From positions 620,001 through 684,000 of the forward strand of contig JNVV01000003.1 of assembly GCA_000733355.1 (NCBI GenBank): a DNA stretch of 64,000 nt. The letters are read 5' to 3'. The stretch's first letter is position 1, and each line of letters opens with the position of its first letter. This DNA is from Falciphora oryzae (lineage: Eukaryota > Ascomycota > Sordariomycetes > Magnaporthales > Magnaporthaceae). This document shows positions 1 to 11,413 of the stretch, piece by piece. The translations under genes and the position numbers were made by a program. The notes beneath the pieces are model-generated. The model searched no databases and had not been told where the DNA came from. It was given only the letters and a program-made list of their open reading frames with translations.

Positions 1-3
1 ACA

Positions 4-930
4 ATGCTGCTCCTCGGCGCCGCAGTCCTCCTCCTCCACCCCTGCCGGGTCGCGGCCTGGGCCGCCCCCTCGTATAGCGGCCTGCGCCTCGTCTGGCAGG
101 ACGTCTTCTCGGGCCCGGGCGGCTCGGCGCCCAACGCCGGGTCGTGGAACACCATCACCAACATCAACGTCAACGGCGAGTGGCAGCGCTACACGACCGA
201 CTCGCGCAACCTGCAGATCTCGGGCGGCGAGACGGTCCAGATTGTGCCCTGGCGCAACTCCCAGACGGGCGAGTGGACGTCGGGCCGCATCGAGTCGAAG
301 TACACCTTCACGCCCCAGCCGGGCGGCGTGACGGTCGCCGAGGCCCAGGTCCGGTTCGGTGACAACCCGGTCGGCCGCAAGAAGGGCCTGTGGCCGGCCT
401 TTTGGCTGCTAGGCGACGCCATCCGCCGCGGCACGCCGTGGCCGCAGTGCGGCGAGCTTGATATCCTTGAGACGGTCAACGGCGCGCTGACGGGCTACGG
501 CACCGTGCACTGCGACGTCTACCCGGGCGGCCGCTGCAACGAGCCCAACGGGATCGGCGGCACCGTCGGCATCCCGGACCAAGGGTGGCACACGTGGCGG
601 ATCCAGTGGGACCGGCGCCCGGGCGACTGGCGGTCCGAGACCATATCGTGGTTCATCGATGGCCGTCAGTTCTTCAGCATCAACGGCGACCGGATTGGTG
701 ATGCGGGGGTTTGGCAGTCGCTGTGCCACCAGCCCCTTTACTTCATCCTAAACATGGCTGTCGGAGGAACGTGTAAGTGCTTTCTGCTGCTGCCGCCACT
801 GTGATGGACGGATCAGCTAACGAACCTTGTTTGCAACAAACAAGTCCCCGGCCCTCCTAACGGCGATACCCTGGACGGATACGGTTCTATGCTGGAGGTG
901 GCATATGTGGCTCATTTTGTCAACACGTAG
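4..930 (+). CDS. Secreted GH16 beta-glucanase-like glycoside hydrolase
   Basis: Two exons, 4-772 and 845-930, give 284 residues. A signal peptide spans about residues 1-20. The GH16 catalytic signature ELDILE is at residues 151-156, with E151 as nucleophile and E156 as acid/base by family knowledge. Further family landmarks are WPAFWLLG before the active site and the C-terminal VGGTFPGPPN and SMLEVAYV, the last restored only by splicing. The intron has GTAAGT, a GCTAAC branch and a CAAG acceptor. The family cleaves beta-1,3 or mixed-linkage glucans, so a role in wall remodelling or substrate degradation outside the cell is likely. Only three bases precede the start, so an upstream start cannot be excluded, but the signal peptide looks complete. 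Confidence 0.88.
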
Positions 931-2849
931 CTTATGGTGCATTAGGTTTAGAGAGCGTCTGGCTCAGGCCGGGGTGTGGCTTCCGTGGCAAGTGCTGACG
1001 GCTAGAGCCCGAGTGTGATGGGCCGGCTGGCTCGGCAGGGTAGGGATGTGTAAAGATATGTAGGCAACCAATCGGGTTCATTTGGAATAGTCTTCTTTCT
1101 ACATAGCTCATATCAGATAGACCAGTGCATTTCCGCGCCGCCGTCCTGCACTAGACGGCCTTTTGACGTTTCCTAGCCATATAGTTTGGTGCCTTCAGAC
1201 ATTCGCTGCCAATCGCATCCCGCAATCTTGTCCTGTTAAAGTCATGCGTTGCTCAGCTACGGCATGAGGGGCGGGCTAGACCCGCGGAGTTCGCGCATAC
1301 ATGAAGTGAACGGGATTTCCCCCTATGGGGGTGACCCTCGCGTTGCGATGCGAACTGCCGACGAGTTGCATGCTAGCCTAGCCTCTGGTCGCCTCGCTTG
1401 CATATCGGCTTCCTCGGACGGTCTGACCGCGATCGGGAAGCATATCAATGCTCCGCTGCCGCACCCAGGGGGGCCAGGCGTGCCGACGACCCGGTTGGCT
1501 GCCAACCGTTGGGCCTGGCCAAAAGCTGCCGCGTGATAAAGTTCGCGTTGGTCGTATTTTTGGGACGAGCGAGCGCGGCCTCGGGTCGCACGTATTCAAG
1601 CAAGCGGGCATAGACGGATTCTCGACGCAGAGGTCTCATTGTTGCGCCAGCGCAAGTCGAGATACCATGTATTCCCGTTTGATAGGCCGCTTTCGTACCT
1701 CTCGTGAAGACAGGAAATGAATATCAAATGCGATTCGACGGCCCGCACATACCGGCGAAACACAGAAGTCGAGCCAGTGTATTGCTAACGGTAAAGACAC
1801 TAGCCATCAAGACCAGCGGCTGAGACACAACGTTGGGGCGAGGGGCCTCCAGCGAATAAGAGCCACGAGAGTAAGCACGCCAATTGCATCAAGCCTAGTC
1901 CATCAAACATTTGCCCACACTGCGACGGTTAGCGACACACTGTGGCGAAGAGCGAGCTTGGCAAGCAAACGTGTGGGTTTGTCCTGATGTCTCTATTTCC
2001 TAGGATGGCTACAAGCCCGCGAACCGGAATTGCAAAAACCACCCAGTCTTTGTACACAGTCTACAGCCAAGCCCGCGGACTCTCCCGACCAAGAGTGCCA
2101 GAGTGCCTCGTCCAATCGAAAGGTTCCCTAGTATTCATTGCCCTTCCAACTGCACCTTTGCATGCGAAAGAAGCCGTGCATGGCGTGGGCGCGCGGGCTA
2201 CCCTTGGCAAAGGGCAAGTTCCGACCTCCAGGCTCTCTGATCGCGTTTGATCTGATCTCTGCCCGAATCTTGTTATCGGCGACCAATTTGAGCGTCTCCG
2301 CGCTCGCATCCCACCAGGAACCCCCAAGGCAGGTTGATGCAAGGAATGGCAACTTTCTCGCAAAGAGAAGGGAGAGGAAGCTGCCAGCTGGCCCTTCCTC
2401 CGAACTCTCCTCCCCCGGATGTGATCCCTCCGGGTATGCTCGACAGAGCGGAAAGCTCCAACGGCCTAGGCCTTACGGCTGTTGCTCCCATGGGAGAGGA
2501 GGGGGAGGCCTGGGACGAAAGGGACGAACATGCGATCAGATAATGGTGTCGAACGGCTTGGCAGCCGAGAATTCCAAGCAGCTTCCTCGCTGCCTACAAA
2601 TTGGCCTTGGTCCCCATCCTGAGGCTTCACCTGCGATACCGAGTGCACCGCAACAGCCTTGTGTGGAAGACATACGAATCGTCTCAAAGGGCGCAACAAT
2701 ACGGGCTATTCTCGCAAGAGAGTGAGAGGACCCAACCAGGGAATGGTGGACGATAGCAAGGGATGGGACGAGTATAACCGCTTCAACCCGAGTCGACAAC
2801 GGCGTCCAGCAACACCACCGCATCGGAGACCAAGAAGAAACCAACGACC
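931..2849. other. Intergenic, no supported gene
   Basis: About 1.9 kb between the glucanase and the CFEM receptor. Open frames occur on both strands, the longest at 2138-2725 (+), but none has a recognisable domain, secretion signal or intron pattern. It probably holds the glucanase 3' end and the receptor promoter. No repeat was seen. Confidence 0.5.
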
Positions 2850-4831
2850 ATGATGGCCTCGATGCGACTTCTACTCCTCTGCTTCTGCTTCGCTCTGGCG
2901 GTAGCACAGACGGCAACGAAGAATCGTCAGCGTGAACTTGGGATTCAGGACCTGCCAGCTTGTGGGGTAATATGATCTCCCTCCTCCCCGCTCATAGGGC
3001 TGTCCGGGGATTGTGAGCTAACAGCCCGGGTGGTCTCCACCCCCGCAGCTGAAATGTCTCGCCATCTCGCTCCCAGGACACTGCGAGGCCGACGACGCGG
3101 CATGCCTGTGCGAGAGCCACGAGCTGGCCGTGCAGATGTCGGCGTGCATGCAGGCCAACTGCACCGTGATGGACAGCCTGACGGTCGCCAAGGTCCAGGC
3201 CTCGCTCTGCCGGTACCCGCACCCCAACAAGGCCGCCGAGGGCTCCACGGCCCTCAGCGCCGTGTTCAGCATCGCAGCTGTCGCCGTCCTGCTACGCCTG
3301 GTGGCTCGTGCCGTGGCCCGCGAGTTCTTTGTTGAGGACTACCTCATTACTATCGCCATTGTATGTTTCGCTGCCCCATCCGTATGCCATCGTCTCTCCG
3401 AGACCCGGTAGCTGACCCTTCTCTCACGACCGTCCCACTAGCTTCTCACCATTCCGATGCTTGTCCCCCTCCTGCTGAGTAAGTGATAACCCTGCCTACG
3501 CCTCCCTCCGTCCTTTGCCTACGTTTTCTTTTATAGTCGATGTTTACTGACAAGCAACTCCAGGCTTCAATCACGGATTTGGAAGGCATTTGTACGACCT
3601 GGCAGACGCAAATAGCCTGAAGAAGAGCGTATTGAGTCGTAGGTTGCTCTCCTCACCTCCACGAATAAGCCGATAGCTGCCAGAACTACAATTCGTGGAC
3701 TTGACTGACCGTGGATGGCCTATCACCCTTTCAGTATACATCGCCGAGAACTCCTACATTGTCTCGCTCACCCTCATCAAGATCTCCATCCTCACATTCT
3801 ACCTGCGCCTGTTCAAGCTCTACAGGGGCTTCCGGATCGCCGTCGTCATCGCCATGGTGGTAACAGCGCTCTCGAGCACCATCATCCTCGCCCTGACCAT
3901 CCTGTCCTGCCGCCCCGTCGAGCGCTTCTGGGACAGGGACGTCAAGCAAGGGTCCTGCCTCGACATCCCCAAGCTCGCCTACGCCAACTCGGGCCAGGCC
4001 ATCATCCAGGACGTCGCCATCATCACCCTCCCCGTCCTCCTGGTGGCGGGCCTGGAGGCCATGAGCCTGCGCAAGAAGATTTACGTGGCCGGCATGTTCG
4101 GCGTCGGCGGCCTGGGCTGCCTCGCCACCATCCTGCGCCTGAACACCCTCGAGGGCTTCGGAGACTCGATCGACCCGACCTGGGATTACCTGCCTGTCAC
4201 GTACTGGACCTCGATCGAGCTCGCCGCCGGCTTCGTCGTGTCGTCCATGCCAGCCATCCGCACGCTCTGCCAGACCCTTGCCCGCAAGTACGGCTTCGGC
4301 TGGAGGGGGCCCGGCCCGCTACGCAAGGAGCAGAACGGCGGCGCCCCGCCCGCCTGGAGCCCGCCGCGGGGTAACGCGAACGGCTGGCCGGGTGCCGCCG
4401 CCATGTCCCAGGTGTCGAGCCTGGCGAACGTCCTATCGAGGGGCTCTCGGGCCGCCCGCGCGGTCGGCGGCTCGCTCGGCAGCGTCGTGGAGCGGGTGCG
4501 GCCGGCGCGGGCCGGGAGGCGGTACCAGCGGATCCAGTGGGACAGCTGGAGCGGCGGCGGCGTCACGTACCCAGCCGACACGTACTGCCACCCGGCCTTC
4601 GAGGACGCGGGCGAGGACAGCGACGCCGCGGCGCAGGCGCAGTCGGACAGCGGCGGCGGCTGCGGCTCGTCCTTCAAGGTGCGGACGCAGCCGCGCTCCT
4701 ACGTCAACTACCACCTGCCACGCTACCACGTCCGCAAGGAGCCGCGCGGCACGGTGACCGACCTCGAGCTCCCGTCTCCGCGGTGGAAGCCGTTCAGGCC
4801 GTCGGCACGTCGGGACCTTGCCACGATCTAA
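2850..4831 (+). CDS. CFEM-domain Pth11-like seven-transmembrane receptor
   Basis: Five exons (2850-2966, 3049-3360, 3442-3478, 3564-3638, 3684-4831) give 562 residues. A signal peptide is followed by an eight-cysteine CFEM domain (ACG, LKC, GHC, ACLC, SAC, ANC, SLC) split by intron 1. Several hydrophobic segments then match the fungal Pth11/rhodopsin-like family, with ENSYIVSLTLIKISIL and TYWTSIELAAG as typical landmarks. The cytoplasmic tail is long, polar and low in complexity. Family members act as plasma-membrane sensors of host or surface cues through G proteins; this function is inferred. The fourth intron (3639-3683) is only 45 nt, and its GTAGGT donor is the least certain boundary. 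The ATG at 2853 is an alternative start. Confidence 0.85.
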
Positions 4832-7614
4832 TGTATGACCACGCGAAACGATTTATTCCCTGATGACTATGGCGCCATGGTTTTTGGTGTTTCTTGATCC
4901 TTCTTTTCTTGACGTCCAGCGGAGTTCGATGGACATTTTGGACCAGAGATCTCTATATGTTGAGTTGATACCCCAAGACCCCGGCTGTATACTGGCTGTG
5001 ATTTTGCACGACAGTTAGCGAGACAGCGGGTGGTAACTGCCACACCTCGATAATGTTTATTTCCAGTCAAGAAAGTCCAATTAGACTAGGAATCAGGAGT
5101 GATATCATGACAAGATACCAGCGATCCCGTCTGGCTCACGTCACGCCCCCTGGGCATGGTAGATGCGTAATGCATCATGAGCCTGTCATTAAATGCACCC
5201 TGGAGTAAGCGCGCAGCGGTTCGAGCACGCGCAGACGGACACGCCCCCAAGGATCGGATTTCCGTACTCGGAAATTTCTGCGAAACCTGGCTGTATGGAA
5301 CTTGGTTCTCTGCGCGATCGTGATCGCGTCGAGCCTTTCCTTTGCAAAGCCTAACCTTCAGGGGAGCGAACGCGTTGGCCAGCCCTTCAGCACACACTTC
5401 AGGCTGGCTTGGTTCGCAGCGCATGACAAAGACCAAGTTGCCGGGTATATCTATAAGCTGACTTTTGCATCGGCATATTCCATTCATGCTGCACGGTATC
5501 AAATGGAGCACATTGAAGGTGGTCATGTTTGAGGTTGCAGGCGAATTGCTGGCGTGGGGCTGCCAAGACGCGCGGCCCACTGGAAGGCGCTGAGATCCGT
5601 GGAGAAGCACCCACTCGTAGGGCGGGTGGGATTGAATGGATGCCGGCAAGATCAGTTGAGATCACACCACAGGAGCAGGAAACGAATCCCAGTGGTCCTT
5701 GGGAAGAGGAACCGGAATGCCGCCGGCCAGCAGGACGGCTCGATATCCGTTGGATACCCTTGTCAGGGGAGAAGAATGCATGGATTAGGGACGTAGGGAA
5801 CTAAGATAGCTCGAATCACGAAGTCGTGGTGAACATGAAGCTTGGCCCTGCCAGGCCTAGTGGGAGAAATTCACCGCAAATGAACAACAGCTGGGGGTGA
5901 ATTGCAGACCTTGTGGCCATCAACGTGGGATTGTCTGGGAGTAGAAAAAGTTGGGAGTAAGATGAAGTTTTCCTGTGAGAAACATCGTACTTCCAGGCAG
6001 CATTAGGTGTTGATCGCGTCTCTACGTGGAACATTCGAGGTCGATCGCATCGCCAGTTGCTTGCGGTAGATTTTATTTCGTATCCTCATGTCAAGGGCGA
6101 GCAAGAACCCGAACGAAACGGCAATGGCATGTCCCCGAAGATGTCGTTCGGCGACCATCGGGCTAACGCCTAACACACTTTAGGTGCGGGTGTGCGTCAT
6201 TGCGTTCTGGCTGCCATCTCGGCCAGATGGGACGGGGAGGGGAGCCTGGCACTCCCGGGGGATCCAAGGACTTTGACTTTTTCTAGACGCCTGCCGAGCA
6301 GTTGCTCCTCCTGGGGAAATCCGAACCCGATATCATCACACAACACAAGTCGGCAACCCTAACATGTAGGAGAATGCTCCTCGTCGCTGCCCGGGAGGAG
6401 GTGCCTCTCTACTTCCCTCACAGTCGGAAACGTTCCACGTTCGAAGCTCGAAACCAAACGTGATGGAGCTGGGCATGCAGAGGCCCGAGATACCAGACCA
6501 CACACTGGTGGCGTTATGATTCGGAACCTGGGGAAAGTTGGCACGTGGGGATCTCCTGACTTGGAGAAGCAAAAACCTGCACATCGGGTTTACGGCGAAG
6601 AAATAGTGATCCGCAGATGACGGAGCGAGTCGCTCGTTCGTTCGCTGGCTTTCCATCAAAACGTGGTGCAAATCATGCTTTCACGTCGACCTCGGCTGTA
6701 GCACTAGAGCGAATCATCACACCACTTTGCGTTGCAAGATGAATGCCATCCAGTCTACAGAGCCTAGGCTGGCTGCTATGCCTGGTGTCCGTCGCCAGCA
6801 CTGTTTCCCTCACACGTGGCGACAGCCGAACCATCAATTCTCCAGCTCTTCTCGTCTGAGCCATGGGCGTGTTTCCTGTGCTATTTTATCATCGCCTGCC
6901 TCGGTTCCAGGTCTGGACCTCATCGCGTAGAGATCATGTCCAATGCACTGTCGATTGCACTTGGCCACGCGTGCTGGGGGCGCTCCTGGCCCAGACTCGA
7001 AGGGGACTAGCCTCGGCAAACACCTGCGCGGCTGAGACGACCGCGAAGGGCGCTTGAGGGGAGCGCGGTCGTGCGCACCATGACGAACCCCGGCCGGCGT
7101 CGACGCCGTTCGCCGGGCTAGCGACACGCAGACGAACTTTCGCACGCACCGGCCTCCCCACGTCTGGCTGCTGCTCAGCCATGTGCGAGAAAAAGGGGGG
7201 GCGCCTAGGGCGAGTGAATGGGCGGGGGAGGAGGGGCTGAAGTGAATGAAAAGGGACACGAGCCGGCGGCTTGCTGCGCTGCTTTGCCAGGGTTCGGCGC
7301 TGGGCTGATCCTTCGCTCGGCCTCCTCATCCTGACGTGCATGCAAGATGACGGGCTGCAGATGAGAGGGATCACCCGGGCACCTTGGTCCACGGTCAAAG
7401 CTCGACGTCGACGCGGTTTGTTGTGCTCGGCTTTTCTCTTCGCTTTTCTCTGCTCAAACGCTTTGATTGCTGCAGCCTGCCATCCACACCTCGGACCGCA
7501 GCGCGCAGCAAGCAGTCGCCCCGACCTGCAGACAACACGCAGAAAAAGGGCTCACAAGACCGATCCGGTCCGCGCTCGGGGTTTCGCTCAGACAACCAAA
7601 GCCTGCCCATCACC
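4832..7614. other. Intergenic, no supported gene
   Basis: About 2.8 kb without a convincing gene. The longest frame, 5086-5649 on the minus strand, lacks domains and ordered composition. From about 7270 the plus strand is probably promoter and 5' leader of the gene starting at 7615. No transposon ends or tandem repeats were seen. Confidence 0.45.
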
Positions 7615-9129
7615 ATGTCTTCGGCAAGCGACCCTGCTCCTGCGGCCCAGGCCCTCGGCCCCGATCATCCGTCCTCTCTCAAGGGCGGAAAGGGCTCCTG
7701 GGTCACCGTTTCCCTCCAACGACTGGTCCAGCACAGACTCGGCAATTTTCCCCGCCAGGCGAACACGTTTGTGTGGGTTCGGAACAACAACAAGAACAAT
7801 AGCACCAACGGCAGTAACACCAACGGCAGCAACACCAACGGCAAACCCGCCGAGGAGAGCCTCCCTAACGCGGTCTTGCAAGGGCCTCCAGATGAGCTTG
7901 TCTTGGACCCGGTGGAGCCAGGACTGCTGCACGAGGAGCCAGAGCCGCTTCAAGAGGAGTCAACGGTGCCTCCAGAGGATCCTCAGCAACACCACCACCA
8001 CCAGCGCCAGGCTTCTCGAGACGATGTGCTGGCGTTAAAGGCAGCTCTAGACCAGCTGAACGACCCACCAACTACCGCCGGGGATAACCCGGATTCTACC
8101 AAGTGCTCCCACCAGCCGGCACAAGGCAGAGAGCACCGGCGGACCGTTTCGGACTCGGAGATCCGCCTCGAGGAAGACGACGCGGATGCGATCACTCTGC
8201 GTGACAGCAACGAGACGAAGGAGTTCAAGATACACCCGACCGTCTCCAAGGATAGCAGCCAGGGCAGCACCTCGGCGAGTTCCAAGCACGGCAGGCGTCG
8301 GATACCGCACATCAACTTTAAGTCGTTAGCAAACACCAACTGGCTCCGACAGCGACGCAGGAAGAACACGCAGCACTCGCCCTTCCCGATATTGACGGCC
8401 GAGAACGTCCAGGTCACCCGCCAGATCACCGTCGAATATCACCGCCAGGTATCGACGTCCCTGCATTCGGTCTATCCCAGCGGACCCGACTGCCGAATCG
8501 CCGCAGAATACCCCGACTACATCACCCACCAAGCCTTGTTCGGCGGCTGCTTCCCTGACCCCACGATCCAGGACGAGGAAGAGGCAGGAGATGTGGAAGA
8601 GCCAATAGCCAGCTTGCCTAGTGTACCGCGGAGAGGGCGCCAGAGGACGGCATCGTCGACTTTGTTCTCGAGTTCCGATCACGAGCAGGACGCCGAGGAG
8701 GAGGCAGAAGAAGTCCCCACGCCCCTGAGTCCGCGGCCCTACAGACAGCAGGCCGCTACCGTGTCTCATATCTCGGCGCATCCTGATCAAGACCATAACG
8801 AGAGATCGGCAATCAACACAATCCAATTCTTGAGGCGTTCGGAACAATTTCAGGAAGGGCGGAGGAGAAGCTACCAGGACTCCAACATAGTCAAGCTGAG
8901 AAGAGCCAAGCGGAACTCGGCCCGCTCGCGAACCGAGTCTCCTCGCACGCGCACCGAGCTACAGCACGAGACCGTTCCGCCTACGCCCCCACTTCCGCTG
9001 CCAGATCACCTTGCCGTTGCGAAGGCAAAGGTTGAAGAGCCAGCGGCCGACGAGCAACACGGTCAGACTACAACTACGGGCTCAGGAGAGACGGCGGCTC
9101 TACCGGAGCAGCAGAGGGAATCTATATAG
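7615..9129 (+). CDS. Uncharacterised, largely disordered protein
   Basis: Single-exon frame of 504 residues. The frame is open further upstream to 7384, but the ATG at 7615 has a good context (CACC before ATG), and the added upstream residues look like translated leader. I do not recognise the family. Visible features are an N-terminal hydrophobic and basic stretch (about residues 20-55), an Asn/Thr/Ser-rich repeat near 60-80, a His/Gln patch near 122-128, acidic segments, and basic RRR clusters (RHGRRR-like and RQRRRK near 230-250). No membrane segment or signal peptide is evident. It may be a regulatory or scaffold protein, but no function can be assigned. The stop codon lies 28 bp before the next start on the same strand. 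Confidence 0.7.
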   Translation: MSSASDPAPAAQALGPDHPSSLKGGKGSWVTVSLQRLVQHRLGNFPRQANTFVWVRNNNKNNSTNGSNTNGSNTNGKPAEESLPNAVLQGPPDELVLDPVEPGLLHEEPEPLQEESTVPPEDPQQHHHHQRQASRDDVLALKAALDQLNDPPTTAGDNPDSTKCSHQPAQGREHRRTVSDSEIRLEEDDADAITLRDSNETKEFKIHPTVSKDSSQGSTSASSKHGRRRIPHINFKSLANTNWLRQRRRKNTQHSPFPILTAENVQVTRQITVEYHRQVSTSLHSVYPSGPDCRIAAEYPDYITHQALFGGCFPDPTIQDEEEAGDVEEPIASLPSVPRRGRQRTASSTLFSSSDHEQDAEEEAEEVPTPLSPRPYRQQAATVSHISAHPDQDHNERSAINTIQFLRRSEQFQEGRRRSYQDSNIVKLRRAKRNSARSRTESPRTRTELQHETVPPTPPLPLPDHLAVAKAKVEEPAADEQHGQTTTTGSGETAALPEQQRESI

Positions 9130-9157
9130 GTGGAAGGCGAACGGGGGAGAAAAGGAC

Positions 9158-10922
9158 ATGAGAAACCCACCTCCCGAGGTGGTGGCCGCCTGGCCAAAGC
9201 CAAATTATGTCGACCCCCAGCATCGGGGCAACGAACTTCTCGTCGCCGAGATGACCGTGCTGGGAATTGCACTGTTCTGTCTCGCCTTACGCCTCTACGT
9301 GCGTATCGTCATTGTCCGTAAGAGCGGGCTGGACGACTGGCACATGGTGGTTGCCGCCGTAAGCCATGACACTCTCTGCTCTCTTGCGTGCATTTCTATT
9401 GCATCTGGTCTCAGGGAAAGGTGTCAGGTATCTTGGCTAACTGTTAAATCGCCTCGGTCCAAGTTCTTTGGGGCAGGAGTAACCGTGTGCACCATTTTAA
9501 GTAAGGTTACCCCCCAGTAAACGACAAATGCCCGGACGGAAAACTAACCTGCATGGGCTGGTATAGTGACAAAAGTTTACTACTGGGACAGGCACGTTTG
9601 GGATTTGACCCCAGATCAAATCACCAGCGGCCGCAAAGTGTCCATGGCCGGCCAGAGTCTTTTCTTTGTTGCTACCTGCTTCGCCAAGCTCTCCATACTG
9701 CTGAGCTACATCCGAATAGCTCCGGAGCATTCGTGGTTCCGACGCTTCACCTGGTGGTCTATGCCACTTGTAGTTGCCATCGCCGTCGTATCCCTTTTTT
9801 CTCTGTGGCTTCAATGCACGTGAGTGTCCACACGAACCTCTGGCCTAAGATGAAGCTCCGCTGAGCAAAACATTGACTCGGCCAAACTCGCCTAGGCCCA
9901 TCTCGACGTACTGGAACCTGAGCGAACCGGCTCCCGTCTGCCTCAACGAGGGCCTGCTCATGTTCTCTGCGGCTGTGGCAAATGTGGCAACCGACCTGCT
10001 GCTTGCCATCCTGCCCATGCCGACTCTAGCGAAGCTGAATCTGCCGCTCGGGCAACGAATTGCCACCATTGCCCTCTTTAGCCTCGGCCTCGTTGTCATT
10101 GCTGCAGGTGTTTTGCGCGCCTACTGGATCTACGATGTTGTCGTCCTTGACACCCCCGATTTTACGTGGCAGGGGTCGGTACTACAATTTCTTTTTATCC
10201 GTCTGGCCCCCCATTTTTGCCTCGGTATTGTTTCTGGCTTAAGATGGACTTGGAACAAGCCCGCAAGACTAACCATCGTGTACAATCGCAGATATAACAT
10301 GTGGATCTGGACCGCGCTCGAGTGCAATCTCGCCGTGATTTGCGGCAGCATACCAGTTCTGAGACCCCTTTTCTTCTTCATCATGTCAGGAGGCAAGAGC
10401 GGCGGCGGCGGCGGCATCGGCGATCGGGACCTGGGCATCAGGCTGCGCCAGCAGCACGACAGACACCCCGGCGGGCTGGACTTTTGCGACTACGGCCCGG
10501 ACGGGACGACAAGGACAACCTTGATAGTGGCGGAGCCGCCGAGGACCGCGAGCAGCGTCTCGGTCAAGACGGGTCGGTCGTACAGGGTCTTTTTGGAGGA
10601 CGACGGGCGCCAGGACGCCGCCGTGCTCGAGGAGTGGATCGGCGGCGACGTGCTGCCGCCCCAGCTGCATACCACCAGGCCGAGGGGGGAGAGCGGCGGC
10701 GGCTACTTGAGGCAGGCGGGGAGGCGGTGGCGCCACACCGTCGGGCTGGGCCGCAGGGACGCGCCCCGGGTGCTCAGGCGCTCTGTTAGCGACGCCCTAG
10801 CTGACAGCGGGTTTGAGTTCGACGTTATGGCGCCGAGGCGGCACACAACCGGCAACATCAGGACGAGTCTCCCCCGTGTGACAACCGACATCACAGTGGT
10901 GCACAGTGGAAAGCCAAGTTAA
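9158..10922 (+). CDS. Pth11-like integral membrane protein (rhodopsin-type fungal domain)
   Basis: Exons 9158-9358, 9464-9500, 9567-9819, 9896-10165 and 10292-10922 give 463 residues. The order of motifs is typical for the family: an N-terminal membrane segment ending in GLDDWHMVVAA, then VTVCTIL, a segment with KLSILLSYIRIA, a loop with STYWNLSEPAPVCLN, then NVATDLLLAILPMP, and WIWTALECNLAVICGSIPVLRPLF. The tail is hydrophilic and Gly/Arg rich. There is no CFEM domain, unlike the receptor at 2850-4831. A receptor or sensor role at the plasma membrane is inferred from family. The last donor (GTGGCA at 10166) is weak, but it is the only GT in the right phase. The acceptor has a good GACTAAC branch. 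Retaining this 126-nt intron would keep the frame open. Confidence 0.75.
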
Positions 10923-11413
10923 ATGGTGTTGATACTTGTGGTTCACGGACTTTGGCGAAACAGCTAATCAAAACTGGGTGGCTATCTGGAACTTTGCTTT
11001 CTTTTTGCTTTCTATTTAGATACCCTACATATCCCCCATAGCTAAGTCTCTCGTGATTTTAGTTTATATTCGCTAGCTAGGTCAGCCTGCACTGGAATCT
11101 GTCTTTTGTCTTCCTCTCATCACAACGCGACCTAGTTCATCGCTTCAGAATTCGTGGCACCAGGTGACTGAGAATCACGGAGGCAAGCTGAAAAATATGG
11201 CCATCTAGAGTGATCTAGATCTCTCTATTGAAAAATCATCGCGCTTCCTTTCCTGAACTTTTCTACTCGATTTCCAACCATTGCCCGGAACAAATCTGCA
11301 GTTCTATCCCATGCAAAGCATATGTGATGTAGCGCCAACATGAAGACATGGTTGGTGGTAGTCGCAACGGCGAATACACCTTGATGCACCGAAAAGGCGG
11401 GCGAGTAGGGTAT
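10923..11413. other. Convergent intergenic spacer
   Basis: About 490 bp between the 3' ends of the receptor (+) and the phosphoesterase (-). It is moderately AT-rich, as expected for paired 3' untranslated regions. Nothing else was seen. Confidence 0.5.

Noticed and set aside
2138..2725. 195-codon open frame (+) between the glucanase and the receptor
   Set aside because: No domain, signal peptide or intron support; composition is mixed and competing frames overlap on both strands.
5086..5649. 187-codon open frame (-) in the gap after the CFEM receptor
   Set aside because: No recognisable motif; runs of unrelated residues and overlapping frames suggest chance.
7384..7614. Upstream extension of the disordered-protein frame
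   Set aside because: The sequence looks like a translated leader; the ATG at 7615 has the better context.
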